Origin: Sulfurivermis sp041678005
GTDB lineage: Bacteria; Pseudomonadota; Gammaproteobacteria; Thiohalomonadales; Thiohalomonadaceae
Direction: 5' to 3'
Assembly (NCBI GenBank): GCA_041678005.1
Contig: JBAYOW010000040.1
Location: forward strand, 1-18,023
Length of the DNA: 18,023 nt
Under the pieces are notes generated by a model. The model was given only the letters and a program-made list of their open reading frames with translations, had not been told where the DNA came from and ran no database searches. The position numbers and the translations under genes were made by a program. This document shows positions 6,549 through 13,297 of the stretch, in pieces. The stretch's first letter is position 1. Each line of letters opens with the position of its first letter.

Positions 6549-9193
6549 ATATTGCCCTGTATCTTTCGCCCCGTGGACATCTCCTGTCCGGCACAGAAAC
6601 AGACGCACCGCCGCTGGCTGAGGCGCTGACTGACCGGCTGGCTGCTGCTTTCGCACAAGGCGCGGGCCACGGCCTGCTGCACCTGGGCGCGGCGGAAGTG
6701 ACCACTGCGCTGCCGCCGCTGTGGGCCTTCTGGCGTGACTTCGCGGCGCACTTTGTGACGGCGCTGACTGCAATACCGGAAGACGGCGAGGTGGCCGTTG
6801 CCGCACCGGATGCGTTGACTCTCGAAACTCTGTGTCTGGACGCTCCGCCGATGACGGGCGCGGAATATCTAACGCCGGAAATTCTCCGCGCGCTCTGGTC
6901 GGACATCGAATCTGTCGTGAAGGAAGCGTTGGTCACTTGCGGTCAATCGCTACAGGATTTTCTCAAGTCGAAAAATCCGGCCTGGAATCTAGTCGGGCGC
7001 GTACATTTCAATCTGGCCGAAAACCGCAAGGATGCTGAATACCCCTTCGCTTTTCTGGCCACCTATACCTCGCGCTTGTCGGCGCACGGCAAGGCGCAGC
7101 ACCTGCCGCTTTCGCAAGCGCTGGCGGAATTCTCTGGTGGCAGGAAAAAGGCGCAGCTTCTGTCCCTGCTCCTGCCTGTGCAAAAGGCGGCGGAAAGCTG
7201 CAACTGGCTGACCGACATGGTCAACGAGGGCGAGATCTATCATCCCTTGCGCTGGGGGGTTGATGAGGCGGTGTGCTTCCTCAAGGATGTTCCCCATCTG
7301 CAAGGGGCGGGCATCGTCGTGCGCATGCCCAAAACCTGGGCCGCGGATCGTCCCGCCCGGCCCAAGGTCTCCGCTACCATCGGCACCAAGAATCCCTCGC
7401 TGCTCGGCATGGGCGCCTTGCTCGACTTTCGCATGGAAGTCACGCTCGACGGGCAGGCGCTGACCCCCGCCGAAATCCAGTCTCTGCTGGCAGCGAACGC
7501 CGGGCTGCAATGGATACGCGGCCAGTGGGTGGAGTTAGATCGTGACCGGCTATCACACCTCATAGCGCGTTTTCAGGGTGTCGAGGAGGCAGCGGCGGCG
7601 GGGCTGCCCTTCGGCCAGGCCATGCGCTTGCTGGCGGGCGCTGCGCTCGACGATGCCATGCCTGCCGATCCGGATTGGTCGGAAATCGTCGCCGGAGACT
7701 GGCTGGCCGAGATGCTCCAGGGCTTGCGCTCGCCGGAGGGATTGGCTGCCGTCACCCCCGGCCCGGCATTGAAAGCCACCTTGCGTCCTTACCAGCAGAC
7801 GGGAGTACGCTGGCTGCACCTGCTCACCCGGATGGGGCTGGGGGCTTGTCTCGCTGATGACATGGGACTGGGCAAGACGATCCAGGTACTGGCGCTGCTG
7901 CTCACATTGCAGCGAACGCGCCCCAGCCTGTTGGTGGCCCCGGCGTCGCTGCTGGCCAACTGGCAGCAGGAGGCCGAACGCTTCGCCCCCACCTTGCGCT
8001 GCCTCATCGCACACCCGTCGGCGATGACACAGGAGGAACTGCACGCGCTGGATCCCGAACGGCTGGCAGCCACCGATCTGGTCATCACCAGCTACGGTAC
8101 GCTGATGCGCTTGCCAAATCTGCTGGCGATGCGCTGGCACCTGGTGGTGGCCGACGAGGCGCAGGCGCTTAAGAATCCGGCGGCCAAGCAGACAAAGGCG
8201 GTCAAGCAACTCCAGGCCGAGTCGCGCATCGCACTCACCGGCACGCCCGTGGAAAACCGTCTTTCCGATCTCTGGTCCATTTTCGATTTCACTCATCCGG
8301 GCCTGTTGGGATCGCGGAAGGCCTTTGCCGGATTGACGAAAAACATGGCGCATTACGGCCCGCTGCGCACCCTGGTCAACCCCTATATCCTGCGCCGCCT
8401 GAAGAGCGACAAGCGCGTCATCGACGATTTGCCGGACAAGACAGAAATGACCGCCTGGGTAGTGCTGAGTCCCGTCCAGACCGCCCTTTACCAGCGCGCG
8501 GTCCAGGAACTGACCGCCAGACTGGAAACAGCGGAAGGTATCGAACGCAAGGGGCTGGTGCTGGCCTATTTGATGCGCTTCAAGCAGATTTGCAACCACC
8601 CTTCCCAATGGCTTGGCGATGGCGCCTGGAAACCAGAAAGCAGCGGCAAATTCGGGCGGCTGGCTGAAATCGCGGAGACCATCGCCGCCAGGCAGGAAAA
8701 GTTGCTGGTCTTCACCCAGTTCAGGGAGACCACCGCGCCACTGGCGGCTTTCCTCGGCAACATCTTCGGGCGCGAAGGCCTGGTGTTGCATGGCGGTACG
8801 CCGGTGGGTAAGCGGCGCGATCTTGTCAAGCGCTTCCAGGAAGATGAACAGTGCCCATTCTTCGTCCTTTCGCTCAAGGCGGGCGGAACCGGATTAAACC
8901 TGACCGCCGCCTCCCATGTGATCCACTTCGATCGCTGGTGGAACCCCGCCGTGGAAAACCAGGCCACCGACCGTGCCTGGCGTATCGGCCAGCACCGCAA
9001 TGTGCTGGCGCACAAGTTCGTCTGCCGGGGCACTATCGAAGAGCGCATCGATGAGATGATCCGCTCCAAGCAACAACTGGCAAAGGATGTGCTCGAAGGC
9101 GGCGCTGAAATCAACCTGACCGAGATGAACGACGCAGAACTGCTCGATTTGGTTAGACTTGACATCCACTCCATGGGGGAATTGAGTGCATGA
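6545..9193 (+). CDS. SNF2-family DNA-dependent ATPase/helicase with DUF3670-type N-terminal region
   Basis: Superfamily 2 ATPase of the SNF2 (RapA/YwqA-like) group, expected to translocate on double-stranded DNA. The start at 6545 (MNIALYLSPRG) is preceded by GGAAAG and overlaps the rhuM stop as ATGA; the frame is open further upstream but only inside rhuM. The product is 882 residues. The N-terminal part up to about residue 400 includes a region like DUF3670, the SNF2-associated domain (LLDFRMEVTLDGQALTPAEI, IRGQWVELDRDRL). The helicase core has LRPYQQTGVRWL (about 412), Walker A DDMGLGKT (about 437-444), DEAQ (about 536), TGTPVENRLSDLW, and a helicase-C domain with VFTQFRE, LSLKAGGTGLNL, HFDRWWNPAVENQATDRAWR and IGQ. 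All catalytic motifs are present. The next gene, a SWIM protein, starts inside its stop; this pairing is a recurrent bacterial arrangement (YwqA/YwqB-like). Confidence 0.95.
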   Translation: MNIALYLSPRGHLLSGTETDAPPLAEALTDRLAAAFAQGAGHGLLHLGAAEVTTALPPLWAFWRDFAAHFVTALTAIPEDGEVAVAAPDALTLETLCLDAPPMTGAEYLTPEILRALWSDIESVVKEALVTCGQSLQDFLKSKNPAWNLVGRVHFNLAENRKDAEYPFAFLATYTSRLSAHGKAQHLPLSQALAEFSGGRKKAQLLSLLLPVQKAAESCNWLTDMVNEGEIYHPLRWGVDEAVCFLKDVPHLQGAGIVVRMPKTWAADRPARPKVSATIGTKNPSLLGMGALLDFRMEVTLDGQALTPAEIQSLLAANAGLQWIRGQWVELDRDRLSHLIARFQGVEEAAAAGLPFGQAMRLLAGAALDDAMPADPDWSEIVAGDWLAEMLQGLRSPEGLAAVTPGPALKATLRPYQQTGVRWLHLLTRMGLGACLADDMGLGKTIQVLALLLTLQRTRPSLLVAPASLLANWQQEAERFAPTLRCLIAHPSAMTQEELHALDPERLAATDLVITSYGTLMRLPNLLAMRWHLVVADEAQALKNPAAKQTKAVKQLQAESRIALTGTPVENRLSDLWSIFDFTHPGLLGSRKAFAGLTKNMAHYGPLRTLVNPYILRRLKSDKRVIDDLPDKTEMTAWVVLSPVQTALYQRAVQELTARLETAEGIERKGLVLAYLMRFKQICNHPSQWLGDGAWKPESSGKFGRLAEIAETIAARQEKLLVFTQFRETTAPLAAFLGNIFGREGLVLHGGTPVGKRRDLVKRFQEDEQCPFFVLSLKAGGTGLNLTAASHVIHFDRWWNPAVENQATDRAWRIGQHRNVLAHKFVCRGTIEERIDEMIRSKQQLAKDVLEGGAEINLTEMNDAELLDLVRLDIHSMGELSA

Positions 9194-10116
9194 GTTACGG
9201 ATACTGGAAACCATATGTGCCGGCCGCCAAGCGGCGGGCGCAGGCCGAAAAAGCGGTCACGAAGGCGAGGAAGGCCGGGCAGGACATGCGCCCGGTGGTT
9301 ATTGAGGGTCGAGCCATCGCCAAAACCTTCTGGGGCAAGGCCTGGTGCGACAACCTTGAAGCCTACAGCGACTATGAGAATCGGCTGCCGCGTGGGCGCA
9401 CCTATGCACGCAACGGCTCGGTCATTGATCTGCAGATCGAGCCGGGCAAGGTGCGCGCGCTGGTGATGGGGTCCAGCCTGTACAAGATCGAAATCGGCAT
9501 CGCCGCCGTGTCGGACACCCACTGGAAGTCGCTGGCGAAGAAATGCACCGGATCCATCGTTTCGCTGGTCGATCTGTTGCAGGGCAATCTCTCGAAAGCC
9601 GTGATGGAGCACATTTGTCAACCGAAAACGGGCTTGTTTCCCGCGCCCAAAGACATCCGGCTTGGCTGCTCTTGTCCGGATTGGGCGACGATGTGCAAGC
9701 ATGTCGCCGCCGTGCTCTACGGCGTGGGCGCGCGTCTGGATGCACAACCCGAACTCCTCTTTACACTACGCCAGGTGGACGCCACTGACCTGGTGACTCA
9801 GGCGGCAGAAACGTCCGTTAAAACCAGGAAAGCGCCTGCCAGGGGCAAGGTGCTCGACGATTCTCAGCTTGCCGACGTGTTCGGCATCGAGATGGACAGT
9901 CCCGAGGTATTGCCGGACACAAAAAAGAAGGCGGCAAGCCGCCGCACGAAGCCAGCGTTCCCAGCAACCGGCGAGCCGAAGGGTATTTCCAGGCCCCCTG
10001 CCAAGAAGAAGTCGGCGGCAGCAAGGACAAAGAAAACGATAGATAAAAAGCCCCGGAAGGCAAAAATGCAGGACTCTATGGAACCTGCCGCCGCCCGCAG
10101 GAATCCAGTCAGGTAG
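9190..10116 (+). CDS. SWIM zinc-finger protein, partner of the SNF2 ATPase
   Basis: The 308-residue product carries a SWIM zinc finger near residues 158-169: LGCSCPDWATMCKHVAAVL fits CxC-x6-CxH, a module that binds DNA or protein. The N-terminal half (MSYGYWKPYVPAAKRRAQA, FWGKAWCDNLEAYSDYENRL, GRTYARNGSVIDLQI) is characteristic of bacterial proteins encoded beside SNF2 ATPases, for which a joint role in chromosome or defence functions is suspected but not established. The ATG at 9190 overlaps the SNF2 stop (ATGA), indicating translational coupling. The last 70 or so residues are rich in Lys, Arg, Ala and Pro (KKKAASRRTK, PPAKKKSAAARTKK) and probably disordered, suited to non-specific nucleic-acid binding. 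The stop codon lies inside the string GTCAGGTAGGGCG of an intergenic repeat, so the native C-terminus may have been altered by the repeat. Confidence 0.92.
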   Translation: MSYGYWKPYVPAAKRRAQAEKAVTKARKAGQDMRPVVIEGRAIAKTFWGKAWCDNLEAYSDYENRLPRGRTYARNGSVIDLQIEPGKVRALVMGSSLYKIEIGIAAVSDTHWKSLAKKCTGSIVSLVDLLQGNLSKAVMEHICQPKTGLFPAPKDIRLGCSCPDWATMCKHVAAVLYGVGARLDAQPELLFTLRQVDATDLVTQAAETSVKTRKAPARGKVLDDSQLADVFGIEMDSPEVLPDTKKKAASRRTKPAFPATGEPKGISRPPAKKKSAAARTKKTIDKKPRKAKMQDSMEPAAARRNPVR

Positions 10117-10394
10117 GGCGCAATAACCACCGGGCATTGCGCCGAATGTAGATGCTGTTATCGGTGTAAATAAACATGCAATGCAGGAGGCCTATGAACG
10201 AAGACCAAAGGCCCCCAGCCCCTCTCCCCCAGCCCCTCTCCCGCAAGCGGGAGAGGGGAGGTTTATGCGGCCATGCAGGAACCCAGGATCGGCAGATTAG
10301 TCTACCGCTTTTTTAATGCCGTCATTCCCGCGCAGGCGAGAATCCAGGAGGAACTGCTTTTGGTTAAAAAGTAATCAAGTATGATTTTGCCCTG
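10108..10394 (+). repeat. Composite intergenic repeat, copy B
   Basis: Parts in order: GTCAGGTAGGGCG (10108-10120, containing the SWIM gene's stop), a GGCGCAAT...ATTGCGCC palindrome (10117-10143), AGGAGG-CCT-ATG followed by codons for MNEDQR (10185-10211), a 12-bp perfect stem CCCCTCTCCCGC/GCGGGAGAGGGG (10233-10258), and an ATTCCC...GAGAAT palindrome with one changed base (10324-10343). A tail to 10394 matches copy A. Positions 308-381 and 10321-10394 are 74-bp direct repeats that differ only by one substitution and compensating single-base length changes in T and A runs. The repeat ends eight bases before the rpsF -35 hexamer. Confidence 0.8.
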
Positions 10395-10401
10395 ACAGGA
10401 A

Positions 10402-10430
10402 TAGACTTTTTTCCTGCTGGCCTATATAAT
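10402..10430 (+). promoter_or_regulatory. Promoter of the rpsF operon
   Basis: TATAAT at 10425-10430 is a perfect -10 hexamer. TAGACT at 10402-10407, 17 bp upstream, matches TTGACA at four positions. The inferred start near 10437 would give a leader of about 80 nucleotides before rpsF. An inverted repeat CAGGAA (10396-10401) and TTCCTG (10411-10416) flanks the -35 hexamer and could be an operator or chance. Confidence 0.7.
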
Positions 10431-10442
10431 CCCGCGCCTTTG

Positions 10443-10512
10443 ATACCGCGCTGTGCGGTATTACTCCTTGCCTCGGCGGAGTCATGCCAAGGCTGTCCAA
10501 ACCGTAAGGAGT
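10443..10512 (+). promoter_or_regulatory. Candidate S6:S18-responsive leader of rpsF
   Basis: A strong hairpin ATACCGC/GCGGTAT (10443-10461, loop GCTGT) is followed by ACTCCTT (10463-10469). That segment can pair with GGAGT at 10478-10482 or, perfectly over seven bases, with AAGGAGT at 10506-10512, which is the rpsF Shine-Dalgarno. A CCG triplet (10502-10504) stands just before the Shine-Dalgarno. rpsF leaders in many bacteria bind the S6:S18 complex through a structure exposing CCG and are autoregulated. The pairing options are visible here; the assignment to that regulatory class is inference. Confidence 0.5.
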
Positions 10513-10516
10513 TACA

Positions 10517-10975
10517 ATGAAGCACTACGAAATCGTGTTTCTGGTCCATCCGGATCAGAGCGAGCAGGTTCCTGCCATGATCGAGCGTTATCGCTCGACC
10601 ATTGAAGCCGCCGACGGCACTATCCATCGTCTTGAAGACTGGGGACGTCGTCAGCTGGCCTACCCCATTAACAAGATTCATAAGGCGCACTACGTGTTGA
10701 TGAACATTGAGTGCCCGATCGAGACGATGAAAGAGCTGGAGTCGGCCTTCCGCTTCAATGATGCTGTGATCCGTAATATGATTCTGGCCATGGATGAGGC
10801 TGTAACCGAGGTGTCCTTGCTGGCCAAGTCGCGTGATGAGCGCGAAGACCGTCGTGATTTTTCCGATCGAGACGATCGTCGTGCTGAGGCGGATGACGAT
10901 GAATCAGACAGTAAGATGCTGACGATGAATCAGTCAGTGAAGAGGCTACTGCCGAGTAAGGCAGTTCGCGGATAA
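10517..10975 (+). CDS. rpsF: Small ribosomal subunit protein bS6, C-terminal frameshift
   Basis: bS6 binds 16S rRNA in the platform of the 30S subunit as a heterodimer with bS18, encoded next. MKHYEIVFLVHPDQSEQVPA, the central GGRRQLAYPINK-like WGRRQLAYPINKIHKAHYVL, and FRFNDAVIRNMILAMDEAV are standard bS6 sequence. AAGGAG lies seven bases before the ATG. The tail is odd: after DDDESDS it becomes basic (KMLTMNQSVKRLLPSKAVRG). Reading from 10915 in the frame one base behind gives DADDESVSEEATAE and a TAA at 10957-10959, the acidic ending expected of this family. A single base (probably G) is therefore missing near 10911-10914, next to a duplicated TGACGATGAATCAG motif. The 152-residue length as written is thus an artefact or a recent mutation; the intact form would have about 147 residues. 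Confidence 0.93.
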   Translation: MKHYEIVFLVHPDQSEQVPAMIERYRSTIEAADGTIHRLEDWGRRQLAYPINKIHKAHYVLMNIECPIETMKELESAFRFNDAVIRNMILAMDEAVTEVSLLAKSRDEREDRRDFSDRDDRRAEADDDESDSKMLTMNQSVKRLLPSKAVRG

Positions 10976-10991
10976 CACCAGGAGATCGCTT

Positions 10992-11219
10992 ATGTCCCGT
11001 TTTTTTCGTCGTAAGAAATTTTGTCGTTTCACTGCCGAGGGCGTGAAACATATTGATTATAAAGATTTGAATACACTGAAGGCCTATGTGACCGAGAGCG
11101 GCAAGATTGTGCCTAGCCGCATCACTGGCACCAAGGCCAAGTTTCAGCGCCAGCTGGCGCTGGCCATCAAGCGTGCCCGTTATCTGGCCTTGCTGCCATA
11201 TACCGATTCACACGAATAA
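10992..11219 (+). CDS. rpsR: Small ribosomal subunit protein bS18
   Basis: 30S platform protein that pairs with bS6. The 75-residue length is typical. The sequence MSRFFRRKKFCRF, the segment IDYKDLNTLKAYVTESGKIV, and PSRITGTKAKFQRQLALAIK, then RARYLALLPYTD, are all diagnostic. The ribosome-binding site CAGGAG lies eight bases before the ATG. Only 16 bp separate it from the rpsF stop as written (32 bp from the inferred original stop), and no priB gene intervenes, unlike enterobacteria and many betaproteobacteria. Confidence 0.98.
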   Translation: MSRFFRRKKFCRFTAEGVKHIDYKDLNTLKAYVTESGKIVPSRITGTKAKFQRQLALAIKRARYLALLPYTDSHE

Positions 11220-11243
11220 GTTTGAATTTTTGACTTCATCACG

Positions 11244-12149
11244 ATGAGGTTCCTTGCGAACAACATCATGCGTGGGTCGATGGCGGCGATACTGGTAACC
11301 AGTGTCACGGCCATGTTGGGGCTTTTATTGCCGCCACTGGGTTATCTCAGTGCGGCTGCCATAGGGCTGGTTACCTTGCGCCTTGGTCTGACCGAGGCTC
11401 TCAAGGTGATCAGCGGCGCTGCGCTGGCTACCGCAGTACTCGGTGGCCTGTTGGTGGGTAACCCTATGTTGCCACTGGCCTTTTTGGTGGCACTATGGTT
11501 GCCTTTGCTGGTAACAGCATGGAGCCTGCGCCGCACGGCGGATCTGGCGCGCAGCCTGCGACTGTCGGCTCTGTTTGGCGTGATCCTGATTTTTGCTTTT
11601 CATGCCGTTATAGATAACCCGACTGAGTGGTGGCTACAGTTTCTCCGGCAAATGGTCGAGCAGGCCCCAGTAGAGCAGCAGGATATTTTGTTGCCGATAC
11701 TGGAGCAGCTGGCCGGTTTGATGACTGGCATGGTCGGTGCGGCGACAGTCCTGGGAATAATATTGAGTTTGTTGTTGGCGCGTTGGTGGCAGGCCAGCTT
11801 GTATAATCCCGGTGGTTTTCGCCATGAGTTTCACGCCTTGCGGCTGGGTAATATTGTAGCTGGGGTCGCAGCGTTGTTGCTGATAGTTGCCTGGCTGCAA
11901 CCTGCGGGTTGGCAGGTCATTATAGATTTGTTGCCACTGGCCTTGCTGTTATGTTTGCTGCAGGGGCTTGCCGTGGCGCATGGCCTGGTGGCAAAACGTG
12001 GAGCCAGCACAGGCTGGTTGGTGGCCATGTATGCCTTGTTGTTGCTGCCCATTGTGGCGACACAGGCGGTGCTGTTGATGGCCGTTGTGGGTATGATGGA
12101 TAATTGGTTGGATTTCAGGGTCCGTATGGGTGCTGGTCGATCTGAATAG
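11244..12149 (+). CDS. DUF2232-family integral membrane protein
   Basis: The 301-residue product is strongly hydrophobic with roughly seven or eight predicted membrane segments, for example MAAILVTSVTAMLGLLLPPL, LPLAFLVALWLPLLVTAW, LFGVILIFAFHAVI, and VAALLLIVAWL. It resembles the DUF2232 (YybS-like) proteins commonly found between rpsR and rplI in gammaproteobacteria; their molecular function is unknown. A substrate-specific subunit role for a transporter has been considered for the wider family, but nothing here confirms it. The ATG at 11244 has only a weak ribosome-binding site; an ATG at 11268 is the alternative. Its place inside a ribosomal protein operon (24 bp after rpsR, 51 bp before rplI) suggests growth-linked expression. 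Confidence 0.85.
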   Translation: MRFLANNIMRGSMAAILVTSVTAMLGLLLPPLGYLSAAAIGLVTLRLGLTEALKVISGAALATAVLGGLLVGNPMLPLAFLVALWLPLLVTAWSLRRTADLARSLRLSALFGVILIFAFHAVIDNPTEWWLQFLRQMVEQAPVEQQDILLPILEQLAGLMTGMVGAATVLGIILSLLLARWWQASLYNPGGFRHEFHALRLGNIVAGVAALLLIVAWLQPAGWQVIIDLLPLALLLCLLQGLAVAHGLVAKRGASTGWLVAMYALLLLPIVATQAVLLMAVVGMMDNWLDFRVRMGAGRSE

Positions 12150-12200
12150 TTTTGAATTAAAGCGCCCAATGACAAGGCGCAAGCCAATGAGGTAAATGTA

Positions 12201-12650
12201 ATGGAAGTTATTTTGCTGGAAAAAGTGCGCAATCTGGGCACGCTGGGCGAGAAGGTTCGGGTACGTTCCGGTTATGGTCGTAACTATCTGATGCCGCGCG
12301 GCATGGCTGTCATGGCCACCAAGGCAAATATTGAAAAATTTGAGGCACGTCGCGCCGAGCTCGAACAGGTGGCTGCAGAGATATTGGCCGCAGCAGAGGC
12401 CAAGGCAGTCAAGATAGCTGAACTGGGCTCCGTGACCATTGCGCATAATGCTGGTGATGGTGGTCGCCTGTTTGGTTCCATTGGCACGGCAGATATCGCC
12501 ACGGCACTTGCCGATGCCGGCATTGAGATAAAGCGTCAGGATATTGCCATGCCAGACGGTAGCATCCGCCAGATCGGTGAGTTTGAGATTGATCTGAACC
12601 TGCACACCGATGTAACACAAGTCATCAAAGTTATCGTGGTGGCAGCCTGA
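12201..12650 (+). CDS. rplI: Large ribosomal subunit protein bL9
   Basis: bL9 binds domain V of 23S rRNA next to the L1 stalk and helps keep reading frame. The 149-residue length matches the family. The N-terminal domain MEVILLEKVRNLGTLGEKVR, VRSGYGRNYLMPRGMAVMAT is diagnostic; a long connecting helix (residues about 45-75, rich in Ala/Glu) leads to the C-terminal domain with GRLFGSIGTADIATAL and the final INLHTDV-like DLNLHTDVTQVIKVIV. GAGGT precedes the ATG. It closes the rpsF operon; no clear rho-independent terminator follows. Confidence 0.98.
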   Translation: MEVILLEKVRNLGTLGEKVRVRSGYGRNYLMPRGMAVMATKANIEKFEARRAELEQVAAEILAAAEAKAVKIAELGSVTIAHNAGDGGRLFGSIGTADIATALADAGIEIKRQDIAMPDGSIRQIGEFEIDLNLHTDVTQVIKVIVVAA

Positions 12651-13297
12651 ATCAGGTTTTGCGTCTCGTCGTTATCCCGAGTGACTGGTTCGGCTAGCTT
12701 CATCCAAATGGCTTAAACGGTCTGGCCATTAACAATTAGCCAATTAGCTTAAAATCATTATATGTCACCCCCACGCGGGGGTTCGGTTCTTTGAATTTCT
12801 GGATTCCCGCCTGTGCGGGAATGACGGAACAAGTGCGCCATTTTCCCATGGGAGCGGCTAAGCTCCCTCTACCGCTTGCGGGAGAGGGGCTGGGGGAGAG
12901 GGGAAAACCTTTAGCGTCTTCGCTCATCTTCGCTCATAAGCTTCCTGCATACGGCGCAATGCACGATGGTTATTGCGTCCTGCAGCGCCTTTTACCACTT
13001 CTATTGTTCATTTGAATTTCGCTATTCTTTGGCGCAAATCACCCGCAATGTCTTGAGTTATATTTGCTGCGCACCCATCTGTGAGTTACATGACTGCCAG
13101 CAGTAAAAACAGCCAGTCTGTGCTACGCTCTTTTTGTCTTGCCGCTGCCGCTGCGTCTTGGCAGAATTTGTTTGCTGACGGTGGTATGGGTCTGTCAGGG
13201 TTTTCACAGGGGCGGTATGTATTTTGCTCTCTTTGCCCTGTTGGGTACTTGAGACATTCTGTAATTTCTTTTTTTGTTCAGAACAACACGGCTCATC
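12651..13297. other. 647-bp intergenic region between rplI and dnaB
   Basis: No gene is recognised. The first part has a weak inverted repeat AATGGC (12707-12712)/GCCATT (12725-12730) without a T run. The middle holds repeat copy C in inverted orientation. From about 12985 to 13297 the sequence is moderately AT-rich and must contain the dnaB promoter, but no -35/-10 pair with good spacing stood out. A frame at 13081-13368 overlaps the dnaB start in another phase and has no family features. Confidence 0.6.
12763..12979 (-). repeat. Composite intergenic repeat, copy C (inverted)
   Basis: Read on the minus strand, the parts are: a GCGCAAT palindrome (12953-12977, one arm GGCGCAAT intact and the other with one change), GCAGGAAGCTT before an ATG at 12937 opening MSEDERRR-stop (12911-12937), a CCCTCTCCCGC-type stem with one mismatch (12865-12888), and ATTCCC-N8-GGGAAT (12803-12822). 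An ACCCCC/GGGGGT palindrome (12767-12782), whose right half also appears at 11-20, ends the copy. The order of the first four parts is the same as in copies A and B. Confidence 0.75.

Noticed and set aside
7553..8791. 412-codon minus-strand reading frame
   Set aside because: Opposite the SNF2 helicase core; long antisense frames are expected in GC-rich coding DNA, and the product is low in recognisable motifs.
8566..9747. 393-codon minus-strand reading frame
   Set aside because: Spans the SNF2/SWIM junction antisense to both genes, with no motif or ribosome-binding site.
5914..10143. Integrative element with att sites
   Set aside because: No integrase, no tRNA and no matching direct repeats at the two ends of the island were seen.
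10194..10316. 40-codon frame with a perfect AGGAGG ribosome-binding site
   Set aside because: Beyond its first six codons it runs through the CCCTCTCCC stem and has no protein character; kept only as part of the repeat finding.
64..12979. CRISPR array
   Set aside because: The repeats are few, kilobases apart, in both orientations and internally palindromic; there are no regularly spaced units and no cas genes.
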